Source of the DNA: Pempheris klunzingeri
Lineage: Eukaryota; Chordata; Actinopteri; Acropomatiformes; Pempheridae
Assembly: GCF_042242105.1 (NCBI RefSeq)
Contig: NC_092020.1
Location: 17,390,788 to 17,454,787, forward strand
Length of the DNA: 64,000 nucleotides
Reading direction: 5' to 3'
The notes under the pieces are model-generated. The model was not told the DNA's origin and ran no database searches. It saw nothing but the letters and a program-made list of their open reading frames with translations. Both the position numbers and the translations under genes were made by a program. Shown one piece after another: positions 35,389 through 48,840 of this stretch; the first letter of the stretch is position 1, and every line of letters begins with the position of its first letter.

Positions 35389-36633
35389 AGATGAGCTTTG
35401 TACCAAATAAAATCGGTAAAATCCGCTCTGGTATCCTGTTTATGACAGCATCGGCAGTCCGTATTTGTCCGGAGATTGGCTCTCTGCTCCGTGGCCGCAG
35501 GCTGCCGTGTAGCGAAACTAAATATCGGCCTGGAGTCACCTCGCCTGGACACTAACAAAGACACTAACGTTACCCTCATGGGACGTCTTGCTGCTGCGGC
35601 CGGTCACACGGTGCTGGAGCGAAATGACACCCAGCGACTGAGCTGCCATCTATGAAGTAATCACGCTGGGAGAGTCGCCCACGTTTGTCCGCGGTCCCAG
35701 CCTGCAGCCTGCACGCACCCAGACCGACACGGTGAGCACTGAGGATTAGCTTTTGCGCGTTTAAAAAGCTGACTTGGCCAAGCATGGATCAAGAGTGTGC
35801 ATTTCTAAACTTAACAGTCAAAACTTGTGTTTCCCATGAAACAGAACATGGGTCTGATGCGTCTTACCTGCTCAGGTTACCTATTGTTAATATGACAGTG
35901 TCATTGTCAAATAGACAGCTGACACCAAGTCACCTCAGAGCTGTCTGACAGTGAGGCATCACACACTAGAAATTAAAGTTTAGGGTAATGGTTAATGGAG
36001 ATGATATTTTATCATATTAAAAAACAAATCACACACAGTGATATATGCCAACGGTGGTGACGGACTGTGTACACTGCAAATTTAGTCAAACAAAGCTAAA
36101 TGTTTTGTTTATGTTTAATATTTTACTGCTGACACACAGCCAACCTCTAAGGTTTAAACATTAAACATCACTGGGTGTGTGAGACATGCAAGTCATACAA
36201 AATAACACTTTAGAGAGTAACAACATGACTATAGTATAGAGTTTCTTTATTTCTGAAGGTGATCAACAGTTGTAAGGTCCTTTGTCATATGTCAGTTAAG
36301 TTGTTAGTCTAGGTCAGTAGTTCGACTTAGAAATAAAGGCCACAAACTGACAAGTTAATGCATTTGACCTATTCACAGATCTGCACCTGGAGCACTATCT
36401 CCTCATACAGATTGTTGTTTTCAAATTGCTGCATCACGTTCGTGTTGTGCACGTTCGCTCGTCTCGCTCGTTTTTCAGAGCGTTCCCTTGCTGTGATTCT
36501 ATCAGCTATCTATCTGCCAGTGCTTCTGCTGTGGTCTCTGCATCAAATGCAAATGGATCCGAGTTCAAAACGGAACTTCTAAGACTCACAGGCATAATTC
36601 TCCTGCTAACTTCTGCTTTGTGATACTCAGACT

Positions 36634-36662
36634 GCGTGTGTTAGTGTGTGTGTGTGTGTGTG
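36634..36662. repeat. (TG)n microsatellite
   Basis: Short, slightly imperfect TG run. Confidence 0.85.
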
Positions 36663-37265
36663 TTTCTCTAAAGTTGTGGGGTGTGTGTGTGTCTGAGGAG
36701 CCTTAAAGTGAGCATCAATCGAACAACTTTCCAGGCTCAAAGTCTCTCTAAAGCTCCGTCTCTCCATAGTTTACTGGTGTGGGGTCTGAAACCAGTGACA
36801 GCCTTCTCTGTCGCACAAAGAGGTTCCTCTCCTTCCTCTCTTTAAATGGTCTGCCCTCAGCATTGTCCTTCCATTTTTAGCCATTTTGACTGGAGCTCTC
36901 AGCTTCCTCAGGCGCCAGCGAGGGAAGGGCAGTAAGGCTGAATTTGGAAAACGTGGGGATGACAGCTGCATCTGTTTATCATGTGGGGTACAATAGCACA
37001 CCTTGAGAGGCAGCGCTTGTATTCTCACTGATCCTGGCTCCATCACAGCGGGCCAGAGTTAATAGAGGAGGCAGATTCATATGTGTGCCAGATCAAAATT
37101 CAAGACGTGCTAGATCTATTTCACAGGCTCTGAATTTGACTCCAATGAGGTGCATGTCAAACCAGAAAGCAATAACAATCATTCACTGGGATCAAATATC
37201 ATATTTGTAAAGTAAATAGTTCAAATTAACAATGAACAGCTAAGTAAACATGAAATATCCACGTA

Positions 37266-37480
37266 TGGCTGCATCTAACTGTTATTTTCATTAGCAATTA
37301 ATCTGACAAGTATTTTTTTGCTTAATCATCTGGTCTATAAAATATCAGAAATTGTGACATATTCCCATCAAACCTCCCCAGCTTGATAACTGACTTAAAG
37401 GATTATTTGATCATAAAAATTGGTGCTGTTTGATTTGCTGTCAATTAACTAATCAATTAATTGGCTAATTGTTTAAGCTC
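37266..37480. mobile_element. hAT-like MITE fragment (GCTGCAACTAAT family)
   Basis: GGCTGCATCTAACTGTTATTTTC at the left (first 20 bases diagnostic), then ATCTGGTCTATAAAATATCAG and a right arm TTAACTAATCAATTAATTGG. A shortened copy. Confidence 0.6.
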
Positions 37481-39049
37481 CGGGTTTCCAGAAGCCCCAT
37501 TTCAGTTATTTCTTACAATTTTATATCGAATTGACTATAAAATATATTCTAATCTCTATAGGCGCTTCACCTTCCTCCCATCAGGGCTCCATGGAGGTTT
37601 TCCTGTAAACAAAGTTATCTTTACATTCAGTGTTTCTCAACAAAAACAAGTTGTGTGAGTGTCCTTGAGCTGTAACAAACATGTTGAATGTGTTTCCTTC
37701 CTCATAAAACATTTGAAAATAGTTGGAATATTTTCAACCTTCGCCAGCTGTCAATCAGGATGTGAAAGGTTCTCTGAGTTTTTTTAATTATTTGTTTCTT
37801 TTCATTTTCTTTATTATGAATAGGTCCCTATTTTGTTCATCACATTCTCCAAAGTGAGCGTGGAAACACAAGGCTTAGCACATTTAAATGGCTGTCTTTT
37901 GGAAATTATAGGCTTAAATCACCCGAAACTACAGGATCGCAGTCAGATTTGTCCATTTTCCAGTCATAAATGTCTAATGTGTTTGAATTAATCATGGCTG
38001 CTCTGAATAATCTGACCTTTAATTGGGAGTTTTTACTCACACTACAAGATGCGGCGTGCCCGCTGTGAGTGGTGTACAGTGGGACTTTGAGCTGTGCCGC
38101 GTGTTCCCAGTTTAACAGGTCACACCATTTGCTGTTACACGCCTGTGGTCGTTTTTGATGGCCCTCTCCTGGCACACACTTGTGATTCCAATAACTGTAG
38201 ACCCTGCTGAGAGGCTGGCCTGCGGAGCCTCTGTAGACTATCTCAGTCGACACAGACAGCACATGCCATCTTTATCAGTGGCATCTACAGCATCCACCTC
38301 CGGAGTATCCATCCTGCTCTTACTGGTCCCGTCCGTCGCTTCTTCCTACAACTTCAGAGCAATCACTCGCATTTCTGTTTCAGACAGTAGCACAACATCT
38401 GGCATAAAGAGTCAGTCTACTAGGATTGCAAAAGCAGTTTATAAATTAGTCCTAGTGGTGGTTGGCCATGCAGGTAATTATAGTTTAATGTGCCGGTGCT
38501 TTCAAATACTCACCTCTGAAACTTCTGACCCCCAAATAGAATCAGGGTGAATACAGTTGCATTCATGCTGCTAAAAATGTTTGGAAATTACATTTGAAAA
38601 ACTCAGCTGCAGTGTCCCAGTTACTCAGGATAATCCACAGACCTCACTGTCAACAGTTTCCACAGGGTCTGTGTCTTCAGTAGAAAGTACAGAAAACTGC
38701 TCACAGAGAGGTCTGATCATCCAGGGTAACCAGGGCACTGTTTCTGGATAGACGTGTTGCTTTTTCATGATATTTTCCCATTAATTAAATTCACCTGATT
38801 GTACTGGAGTAGCAGAAGCAGATTTTGCAAAACCTGAGCACATAAAATCAGAACTGTTCACTATGCAGATTGCACAGAAAGCACATATACCACTTGGAGT
38901 GAATGTATACAGTGTTTGGGGTTAAAGTAGAACATTTTTCAAACCTTGGCAAAGAACTCCACTACAAGTGTTTGTTTTTGCCACTCAGGTTTTTATTCAA
39001 AGTGTCTGACAACATTACAGAAAGGATCCCTACAGAGATAGACCTGTAA

Positions 39050-39395
39050 GATCATTTTTGTTTAACCAGAAACACTGATTTTATCACGCTTTTCAAAGGC
39101 ACCAGACTTCATTGACAAAAACAGTAATTTTACATCACAGAATATGAGAGCAGCTGGACTGCCATTGCCTTGATCAGTTAGTTTGCTTGTGTTATTGTGC
39201 ATTACTCAAACATTGTCCTGCATCTGAACTAACATTTTAAATCACCAAAGTCACACAATAACACAAAGTAACAGATTGAAGCAGTGGTAGACCAGCAACT
39301 CTCTTGATCTACGACATAAAATTACTGTTTTTGTCAATGAAGTCTGGTGGGTTTGAATAGTGCGCTAAAACAGTTGTTTCTTGTTAAACAAAAAC
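39050..39395. mobile_element. foldback element, family A copy 2
   Basis: Two arms are near-perfect inverted repeats. ACCAGACTTCATTGACAAAA at 39101 is mirrored at 39317-39348 as its reverse complement, and the pairing continues inward over GTGTTATTGTG segments. The 'GTCAATGAAGTCTGGTGG' core is shared with the copies at 33943 and 56309. No coding capacity. Confidence 0.75.
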
Positions 39396-40861
39396 AAACA
39401 CTTATAGTAGACCTACCTTGATCTAGCACAGTTGCACCAAAGGATTACATTATAGCCATTTCAACCTGTTTGCTGCCTGTTCTTGGCTGCCAGTAGAGGA
39501 GGTCCACTGGACCAACTGAAAAGGTTTTGTACCTTCCAGTCATTTCAAACTCAAAATATGTAAAAGTAGGCCCTGGATTTTAAATACCTGAGTTATCCTT
39601 TAAATGACCTTACAAGCTCAGCGACTGTGATGGCGTCTGTAAAATGGACGGCTTGTACAGGTCATCCTGAATGGCTTCGACACCACTGTTGTCTGCAGCG
39701 GCCTTTAGCTTGCTGTGGTGCCTCTGACAGTGTTGCTTTGTCAGAACAATAGGTTTTGAACTAAAAGCTATTGTCTGTTGAGGCACAGGGAGCATGACTG
39801 AACCTTAACAGTGCAGATGAGCTTCAAATGGCGAGTGAGAACATGCGCTCTGTGTCATAAACTTGTTGCTATGAAACATGGCCTACCTGAGGTCATTGCC
39901 TGATTCCTCCTCAGTGTATTGTCACATCCCACCGGTTAAGTCTTGATCCTTTAACGGGGCCTTTAACTCACTAACAGCAGCCCTGATTTGTTCACTGACT
40001 TAAGCTACTTTTACAAGCCTCTAACAAGTTGCCAAGATAACGTGACCTCAAGTGTCTGGGCCAGGTATCTCCGTAAGAGGTCTGGGTGTAATTACAGCAA
40101 AAGAATTAAACAAAGACAGCCAGCTTTGCATGCATCTGATGATTTTAAAACTTGTTTGTGCTTTCCTCATCAGAACATCATTGGTCTCGTTTAGTTCGTC
40201 TGCACCATGTTGTCAAGAGAACAAGTGATGGCTGTTTCTGATCGGTTTACCATGAACAAGCTCCCTCCAAACAACTTCACAATCTATGATTCCTCAGTAA
40301 AACAATACATCCATTCACATGTTTGCTGGCACTTTAATTGCAGCTATTAATTAGACACTGCACGTATTAGATGTCATGCCCACAGGTGATGGCAGCCACT
40401 AGCTGCAGCTACATGGACAATATTTTTTCAATCCAATTGAAATCAATCTGATTAGCGATCCCAGTTTAACTGTTTACATGGATGCTAAATAAACTGATCT
40501 GGTAAGATATGTACTGATATGCCCCAAAGTATTTAATCAGAAAATAACTTTCTAAACATGCGCAAAGTGGGTCCACGCTGTGAATCGGCTGCAAATACAA
40601 CAGAAGAAGAAGAAAAAAATGTATCACCATTACCTCAATGTGGCAAACAAGTGCAGAAAGAATAAATTTAATCCAACCAGAGAGATTCAATCTGAATAAG
40701 TGTTTACATGGTTATTAGGCACTAATATTTTCCAGTTGAATGGGTTATCAAATGTTTACAAACCTCACTCAACCTGGATGAAATTTACTTCCAATCGGGC
40801 CCATCAATATTCCAACTGAGGTGGTCAAGTGAGGCATTTTTATGTCAGGTCGTTATCAAAG

Positions 40862-41034
40862 AGAGGTAGCACAGTGGTGCAGTGGTTAGCAAGAAGGGTC
40901 CATGTTCGAATCCATCAAATCCATCTATGAGTCAGCCCTGTGATTGGCTGGCAACCACCTCTCGCCCAATGTCAGCTAGGATTGGCTCCAGCCCCCCACG
41001 ACCCTTATGAATAAGCGCTATAGACAATGGATGG
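40862..41034 (+). mobile_element. tRNA-derived SINE-like element, internally deleted
   Basis: Begins GTAGCACAGTGGTGCAGTGG and has a B-box-like GTTCGAATCC. It continues with the diagnostic GTCAGCCCTGTGATTGGCTG, CTCTCGCCCAATGTCAGCT and GGCTCCAGCCCCCCACGACC, and ends ACAATGGATGGATGG. This is a very common teleost short element. Here the segment between the tRNA-like head and the tail is mostly missing. Confidence 0.75.
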
Positions 41035-41039
41035 ATGGT

Positions 41040-41880
41040 TGGTTATCATAGACATCTAAAAGCCTACCGCTTTATCTGCAGTGAGCTAATATTGGCCGAT
41101 GTTTTGGCCTGGCCGAGTTATCTCTCGGGCTCTAATAGTGCTCCTGTGCTGCAGATTATAAATTCTTATTTTCTTAAAGTAGAGTTACTCAGCTGTCAAA
41201 CACATGTAAACTGCCTGGTCGGTCATAATGTAGGATTACTGTAGCCTATGTCTCAGCTGCACACAAAAAAAACAATATTAAGACATCTCTAATTTGCACT
41301 TTGAGAGAAATGTAGGTAACAGTCACCCCAAACAGATGCTCTGGCTCTGTTGGCCCCCTGACTTCTTGGGCACCTGCAGGTCCATTCTGCATTCAGCCCT
41401 TTGTAATGAAATATGAAACGGTTGATGTAACTGTTGCCTAAGTTTGGCTTTAATAAACCAGTGCATGTATCTGCCAACACTTTGATTTCAAACACTTAGA
41501 TTGTCTTTTCTCTTTAACAAGGATGACCCCATTGGACATTGAATCTGATTAGATGTGTCATGAGACATTTTGCTGCTCAGGATTATATGGAAGTGCTTTT
41601 ACAATTATGGCATTTAAACAGTTTGCAAACGTTCATTTCCAGTGGGACAGCAGATCATCCTTTCATCATTGAAGTAATACGTGGTCAGTGTAATTAGACC
41701 TGAGGACATTCTTATTTAAAATGTTTTCCACACCTAATTCAAGCGTCCTATAAGCAGTATATTGTGTTTGCTGAATCTTTAGAAGGTAAAAAGCAAGGCA
41801 GTGTGGCCCAGAGGGACTATTTATTAGACTCCAGCGAAGTCCCCTGCAATTAAAGATTCAAGCCCACCGAGCACCAGTCT
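41040..41880. other. intergenic, nothing recognised
   Basis: AT-rich sequence with only short open frames. No repeat family or gene recognised. Confidence 0.5.
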
Positions 41881-41884
41881 GTTT

Positions 41885-43600
41885 GTTATTCACCTGTAGG
41901 GCTTTACCCGGCGCTAGGACCCAGGGTGCGCGATTTTCATCTCCAGCTGCTGCAGACCGAAAACTGGCAATAAGGGAAGATCGCGAGGACAAGCCAAAAT
42001 TGCATACTGTATTCATTCTACTTCAAATTCACACCCCTGGCCCCGCACGGACGCCTCTGTGTAGACAACAATAGCTTGTTGCGCTGTGTGCAGGCTTTGT
42101 GGCTGTAGACGGCTCGGAGCGCAAGGTAAGACGGTGCAATACCATGCGATTACTAATAACAAAGGCGTTACGGGCGAGCAGGGGGCATTAAAGGGGGCAT
42201 TGCACAACGCTATTGAGGGCGAGTAAAACTCTGCCAAACTTTGACCTGGATATCTGTATTTTCTAGTTGTCGGTGTCTTGCGGGAGCTACAGTAGTTGCG
42301 GTGATGTCTCGCTGTTATCCCACGGCATTATGTAGGATCGTGTCACATGCATGGACAGCCAAGTTGTGTATCGAGATGACATACTTGAGTCTGCTGTCCA
42401 TGCGTGTCGGCTGTGGATGCAGCAGGCGATCCAAACGCTGACACAGTAACTATAAATGAAGTGATGCGTCTCTATTTCACACAGATATTTAACATCATCT
42501 GGACGGCGCATCGGGCCATCCATTAACCTGGCAAACAAGAACATCACCCTTCACTGTGTCTGTGATCGGCTGCCATCCTCCCCCTCGTTTGTTGAAGAAT
42601 AATTCATCACTTGTGCCAAGATGGAAGAATAATGCGCTTGATTTTTACTCAGCGTTCACCCCCCGCCGCCTTCCCAGCCTCGACATTCAATATTGACCAG
42701 GTGAACCACGAACTTAGACGGGACATCCTCGTCGCCGTGAAGCATGGCGGCCTAAATAGGGTCGATAATCTCCAATATGACTCACAGATAGATGACCATG
42801 TATGCCCACTTTGAAGACGACACTCTTCAAAAAATCAGGCCTTCGAAATAAACAACGTGCCTTCATCTGTGCTATCGCAGTTGTCATAGTGCATGTGCGG
42901 AATACCACATCCCTGCTCGAGAGATTTATAATTGCACGCATAACAAGTTTTTTTTTTAACCCCACAGCTCCAGACATCCGATGTGGAGCCTGTGAACCAA
43001 ACTCGTCTATAATTGGTGAAGCCCCGAGCAGCCGGTCACTACCGGGATAGCTCTTGCGCGGTCGTTGAGGTCTCCGGGTTACTCCGGCTCAGACACAATG
43101 CGATGTGTCAGCTGCCGACTTTGTGATACTCCTGCTTTCCGCCGACACGGCTCTGCACGGTGTTCCTCTTTTAACTAATCGGCGCTTTTTTTTTTTTTTT
43201 GGTTTCCCAATTTCACGTTTGGCCATCTGTCAACGATTTGGCTGCCTGCACGCAGCCATTACTGAGCGAATGGCGAAGGGCATGTTAGGAGCTCTCACAC
43301 ACCGATCCACTCCGCGATAGGAAAGCAGGCGAAGTAGTTTGAGCCCGGACTGACAGCAGCGTTGCCCTGCACCGCCTTAGTGGTCAGGAACGGCACCGAT
43401 CGTGCACGGCAGTCAACAAACTCTCTCAGCCACACGACGATGTCAGCCTCGCTGTGGGTGCACGGTTATTTCCTCACCACTGCAAGTGTTGAGAAAAGTA
43501 GGAAATTTGTTGGCCTAAAGGAGCGGATACCCTGGTAAACAGCAGGCCTGCACTGCTCCCAGGATCCAGGTAAGACAAGTGGCCTAATTACAGCAGGGTA
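41885..43600 (+). promoter_or_regulatory. CpG-rich block with two candidate 5' exon donors
   Basis: CpG density is clearly higher than in the flanks. Two strong splice donors lie on the + strand: GCGCAAG/GTAAGA after 42125 and GATCCAG/GTAAGA after 43569. No coding frame is convincing. The likely meaning is alternative non-coding first exons of bcorl1, whose first coding exon lies 5-6 kb downstream in the same orientation. This is inference. Confidence 0.4.
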
Positions 43601-43609
43601 ACCTGTGCT

Positions 43610-45200
43610 GCTTAACTGCTGTGCCAAAATGTGATTATGGAATATGAGAGCTAAACATCCTGTGGCTGTTTATCTTGGGAGAGGAGTCAGAAAACACAGT
43701 GCACAAATCCTCTGCTCAAAAGACTGATTTTGATGCTTCAAACTTTTATCTGCTTGCCTGCCTGTGACTGGAAGTTGCAGATGTGTTGTCATTCACCTCA
43801 TAACTGCAGACATGAGTTGTTTGTCCTCATAAATTCCTCTCATCTCCTTTGTCTTTGTTTTTCAGCACTTCAGTTATATATGCAATTAGGGAAAAGCTGT
43901 TTCACTGTGTACTTGTTCTAAGTCAAATTAAAGGAAAGGTTGCAAGTAAAAGTAGCTTTTATTCTATCACAAATGATGCTAATATGATTTTACCTCCAGG
44001 AGAGGTTCCTTGGCACATCAAATTACCTCCATAGTGCCTTGTATTTATAAAATAACCTGCCTGTCCTCTGCCGTGTTAAACTCAGTGCAGTTGTTATATG
44101 AAGCATGTTGGGATTATTTCAGTCTAAACAGCTTGTCTTGATATTGTGTGAAGCTCGCTGGAGAACTAGGGGCTAAAATTGAAATTAAAAATCTAAGCCC
44201 TGTCCAAATTGTTTGGTTTTTTTCTTGGGACTCGGCTCAAGACCGCTTCTCTGTAGAAAATCCTGCGAGAATCCAGTAAAGACCTGACCTGCTAGTAACA
44301 GGAAATGTGATTTTGACACAGTGCACCACAAGATGTGAATGACAGTGAACTGAAGATGCACCGCAGAGTGAGTGGCACTTTTTTTCTTCACATTCAGAGA
44401 TTATCATTGGTCTTGCTGGCAAACCGCCTTCTCACCGTCAAAACCCTGGCCTGGACATGCTGAGGAAATCCTGAAAAATCATACGGTTTATCTGGACATG
44501 TGGCATTATAGTCAGTTGTAATGAATGAGAGAAAAGCATCCAGGGGAGTAAAGTTGTCGTGTTGTGAGATGAGTTGTTATTTCGGTTTAAACCATGTTTT
44601 AGTATTTCCAGTGAAGGACAGTACACATTTGGGGGCAGTATGCAGATGAGAATAATATTATTGGCTCCACAGGCTCCTGATAAGAGTTTTGGTTTGTAAA
44701 ATAATGTGGAAATGCTTTCACAGGTCCTGTCATATAAGTCATGGCTTCATAAAAGGAAGACTTAAGTGAGATTTTCGCTGAGCTGAGTCTGAACCCAGTC
44801 AGGTGATGGTTAAGTTTAATCCATGCCATCAACAAATATCCAAAAACTTACTGAAAGACAACATGTCTTACACCGTTATCCGAGACAAAAACCAGTAGAA
44901 AAGCCTTTCAGTGTGACCCCCATCTTCTCTAAGCTGCATGAGCCTGCAGCCTACACCATGCAACTGGAGCGCCTCCAGCACCCAGAGTCCTGCTTCCTCC
45001 TGTTAATTCCCCTACAACAGACCCAAACCTCTCCCACTCCTTTAATTCATTATCTTTTTTTTTTAAACATATTTAGCCAATTCCGTTCAGCAACCACCAC
45101 ACACTGCCCTGAGTCTGTTAATTGACCTGACTGCCAGGGAAACGCAAACACCCGCTCACGGATGCGCACAAGCCTGCTTTGGTTTTTTAAAAAAAGAAAA
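43610..45200. other. intergenic or first-intron sequence
   Basis: AT-rich with no supported gene. It would be intron if the upstream candidate first exons of bcorl1 are real. Confidence 0.45.
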
Positions 45201-46345
45201 TATTGCTTGTTACTTCGTTACCCCGATAAGCCTTTTCAGTTTAGCGCACCGTTACACTCTTTGGTCGCGATCCTCCACCCCCCCTCCCTCCATTCCCCTT
45301 GAGCGGCTGGAGCTCGCGTTGCATGCCGGTACCTGCAGTCCTTACCCCTCCCAGCCTCTCCAGCGTCTAATCCTGGGCGTGGATAGCCGAGCACTACATC
45401 TCCCATGCTGTCACCCAGCACCCTTCTGCCCCTCTCTCTCTCTCCCACCAGACTGGAGACTGGCGATACGAAGCGGACTGTCTTGACGACCCCCCCCCCC
45501 TCCCCTCCTCTCTCTCTCCCTCTCTCTCGCTCTCGCTCTCTCTCTCTCCCTCTACCCTCCCCTCCTCCTCCTCCACCACCTCCTCCTCTCTCCCTATCTC
45601 CCTCCCTCCTCCTCCCCCCACCCCGGACTTTTAGAGCCGAAAACCGTCGAGATTAGTGAGCAGCCGCGGACGGCGGAGGCGAAAGGCTGGACGCGGCCGT
45701 ATCCGAGTCGTGCCTGTTCGTCGTTCACATGCCATCTGGACGAGCGGGTTCGTAACTAATTGTGCCATTAGACATCTTTTATCTCGCCTGCTGATTAGCT
45801 TGGGAATTATTCAATATTTCGGAGAGAGAGACACACACATAAGAGAGAGTCTCAAAGGGGGGGCGGTGAGGAGAGGACAGGAGAGGCTCGGTGAATGCCT
45901 TTCACCGCCGGAGTGGTTCAGTCAGTCGGTCCACCGGAGGGCCGAGAGGAGAGACGGGAGCACTTCCCAGTAGGTCGGCCGGGGATAAATAGCAGCAGCC
46001 TGCCTCAACATGTAACCCACCGGGAGCAGAGCGAGGGCTTCGCGGAGACTCCGCTGCGCAGAGAGCTGGAGACCTACCCGTGGTGGAGGTGGTGGTCGGT
46101 GGAGTTGGATATATTGTTTGCCCCCTTTTTGTGGCTGCACAACCCCTGCGTAATAAGTTGTGTCACCCAGCTCTCTGTGGGTTGTCCAGCTGGCTACTCC
46201 CCCCCCCCCCTTTATTTAAGAGTAACTCAGTGCAGCCAGTTTGTGGGTGATCAGCGGGTGAAATTGATCCATTTGTGCACAAAAATAAAAAGAACATCCT
46301 CTGGCAGGCTGCGTTACTTTGGTGGTCGTGTGCTGATGAAACGGG
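45200..46345 (+). promoter_or_regulatory. bcorl1: CpG-island-like bcorl1 promoter and candidate 5' UTR exon
   Basis: GC-rich block containing a long pyrimidine (CT) tract at 45491-45625 and then CpG-dense sequence. It ends at a consensus donor (AAACGGG/GTGAGTCG, exon end 46345). The next consensus acceptor in this direction is at 48761-48762, which opens the exon containing the bcorl1 start codon. The block is therefore the best candidate for the main promoter and first exon. The open frames within it are short and have no recognisable domain. Confidence 0.5.
45491..45625. repeat. CT-rich low-complexity tract
   Basis: About 130 bases, nearly all C and T on the + strand, including a run of ten or more C and repeated TCTCTC. 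Such tracts are common in vertebrate promoters and may form non-B DNA. Confidence 0.85.
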
Positions 46346-46349
46346 GTGA

Positions 46350-48760
46350 GTCGTCAGGAGTTTTGTTTGTTTGACTCTCCCCTGTGCTGTGTTTCCCGTG
46401 TTGCTTTGCATCGATGTTGACTTACCTTATCTGGCGGAGATGTGACACATTGCCACATTGTGTCCCCTACGACGCAGCCACACGACGAAGGAGGGGTTGG
46501 AAATATCTCCTGTCACTCGCTGTAAAATGCCCAAACATCTGTCCTTCATCTCAGCCCATGCTTGTCCGTGTTATTTAGACAAGGCGTGCAGAGGGAGGCT
46601 GCCTGCGTGCTCACTTTGTGCCCGTGTTTGTCTGTGGATGGACCGATCATCTGAGAGCCAGTTGCCATTCTGTCATTATTGTGACTGCTCGCCATCTCCA
46701 CAGAGAGGCGGACAGAGGGCGACCCGGAGCTCTCCAGAGTTTTTCCGTGCTGATATTCATGCCAGAGAAAAGCACATTGTTTTCAGAGTGTCCCCGTGCC
46801 ACGGCATGCATGTGGTCTCGCCGTGCACTTTTCAGACGTGACATTGGGACGTGCGTCTTTTGGTGCCTTGGGCCGGACAGTGGAGAGACCGGGTCTTAGT
46901 GGGCTCCAGCAGAATAATCTGGTCTCCTTCGAGGCTCGACTTTGTTTTGTCTGCGCGGCGTGTGTGCGGACTACTGCATGCATTTATTGGCCTACATCAG
47001 AGCGGATGAATTCAAATGTTGTGGCGGAGCAGACCGCGTATGATCGCAGCACAAAGACAAACTAGCTGTGAGCAACTGTTGTACGGTAATGAATGCAGAC
47101 CCTTCCTGCAGCCAGCGGTATCTGCATCGCCGGATCCCTTTCAGTCCGTGCTCGCAGATTCCAGCAGAGATTGGTGTGTCAGTCATTATGTGCATCATAT
47201 TTGGTATGTTTCACTGACTCCAGGGTGAAACATTTTCCATTCCGCCGAAGCTTTGACACAGATTTTTTGCCAAGTCCCTTTTGTAGTCGTCTCATTTACC
47301 ACTTGCAGATGCGCTCGCCTGCGCTCACCTCTACCTACATGCTGGGCGGCTGTTCAGGCGTGTGTATATGAGAGTATTTCACGTTTGCTTTCAGATGACA
47401 TCAAGACAGATTAACTGCTCGCCTACTGTTATTTATAATGATGTGCATGGTTGGACTTGTTTTGGGAAGGAAGGTATCGATTCTGTTGTTTTCAATGGAG
47501 AAGCAATGGGTGGAATTTCATGTCTAATTTAAAATGAGACTGATGAGCACTTAACACTGCATGACCCCCCACATTAAAGCTGGTTTTAACTGAGGTGGGC
47601 TGCTTTATTGTTATTATAGATAAAACACTGCCCAGTGATACATCATTTCTACCTAAACTAGCGTGTAACAAAACTTTTCCTCAGTTCCAGTCAGCCGCTT
47701 TTCACCAACGGACATGGCCCAACCAGCACATAACACATTGAGGCTGCTGCTCTCTAATAAAAGATCATTTGTCACAGCTGATTGCCTCATGGATGGATTC
47801 CTGAATGGGCCTACCAGTTGCAGGCCCAGGGGCCCAAGGGGTCACAGGGCAAAAGCAAGACTCGCTGTTTTGTGACTGTTAAGCCTACAAGCATTTGTTA
47901 TTGGGTAGGGCCCAGTCAAAACAGGGGATGGTCGCATTTTTTAACCTGGTCCTTTAATAATGAGTATCTGCTGATACAGAGTCTTGTCTAGTGTGTATTC
48001 TATATTTCTGTTTATTTCTTCATCCGCACAGTGTATAATCAGGTTAGAGTAAGTTCCAGTAAGAATAATAAGCAATCTAAAACCATTTGATAGCAAAACC
48101 AAACAAAAATCAGTGACACAGGTTTATTTCAAGCAGGGACATTATGCTATCTTGTATCGTAGGCTTCAGTATTTTATATGATATCTGTGGAGAGCATTGT
48201 CATTTTGCTGTGTTAAGGAAGGGAAGTTCATCTCCAGTGTGAATGAAATAGATTTAGGAGAACTTAAGAGTTAAGACTAATATGCAAAATATCACAGAAA
48301 ATGCAAGCAAAACAGCTGCACAATCTGGATCTGGTATTTAGGAACGGTGGCCTTTTGCTTGTTTTAGCCAGGGGCACGTTGGCTCATAAACCATCCATGT
48401 TGCAACTGATGCATTAGGTCTCATTTCACTCACTGAATATACCATTTTTAGTAAAGATTATTCACTTTACAGAACGATTGACGCTGACAAATTGTTAGTA
48501 TTCCCTGCCTGCAAGCAAATCAACCCAAAGGGAAAACAGAACAACTATACTCTTCAGTTTACAACACGTCTCTCTGATACCCTGAATGGTCTCCCTGCTC
48601 AGAGGAAATTGTAGCATATCAGGCCTCCAAGGCCATCTCTGAGAAAGGAAATTTTCAATTTCCCAATGTTAGTTCTGAATCATTTACCATTTTTTCACTT
48701 CATGATGGACAAAATGAACGTCTGAGTCACATTAAGTTTTGTTCTTCTTGTGTATTCTGC
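46350..48760. other. probable first intron of bcorl1
   Basis: CpG-moderate at the left, becoming AT-rich. Open frames at 46458-46899 and 47016-47371 lack any recognisable domain. I looked for the short N-terminal motif shared by mammalian BCOR and BCORL1 and did not see it. Confidence 0.45.
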
Positions 48761-48818
48761 AGCATATCGCTGTATTTCAAGGAAAAATCGCACCTGACTG
48801 ACTCAGCTACCCCGAGGC

Positions 48819-48830
48819 ATGTTGTGTTAA
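48819..48830 (+). promoter_or_regulatory. bcorl1: three-codon upstream ORF before the bcorl1 start
   Basis: ATGTTGTGTTAA in the exon 48763-48846, ending ten bases before the proposed start ATG at 48841. It could lower initiation at that ATG, or favour reinitiation at Met8 (48973). Confidence 0.5.
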
Positions 48831-48840
48831 AGAAACACCT

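Larger units (their letters stand above)
35400..40860. other. intergenic interval
   Basis: No gene supported. A modestly CpG-rich patch follows the tRNA (35540-35750). It also holds a TG microsatellite (36634-36662), a MITE fragment (37266-37480) and a foldback element (39050-39395). The two overlapping open frames at 37906-38550 have no recognisable domain and appear to be chance. Confidence 0.55.

Noticed and set aside
37906-38550. Overlapping open frames of 118 and 131 codons on both strands
   Set aside because: No homology that I recognise, no splice or promoter context, and both strands open at once in a gene-poor region.
45405-46374. Open frames of 83-159 codons in the CpG-rich block
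   Set aside because: They are low-complexity (Ser/Pro/Leu from the CT tract) or lack any domain, and sit where a 5' UTR exon is expected.
46458-47371. Several overlapping frames of 64-127 codons
   Set aside because: Overlapping in several frames with no recognisable domain; most likely bcorl1 intron 1.
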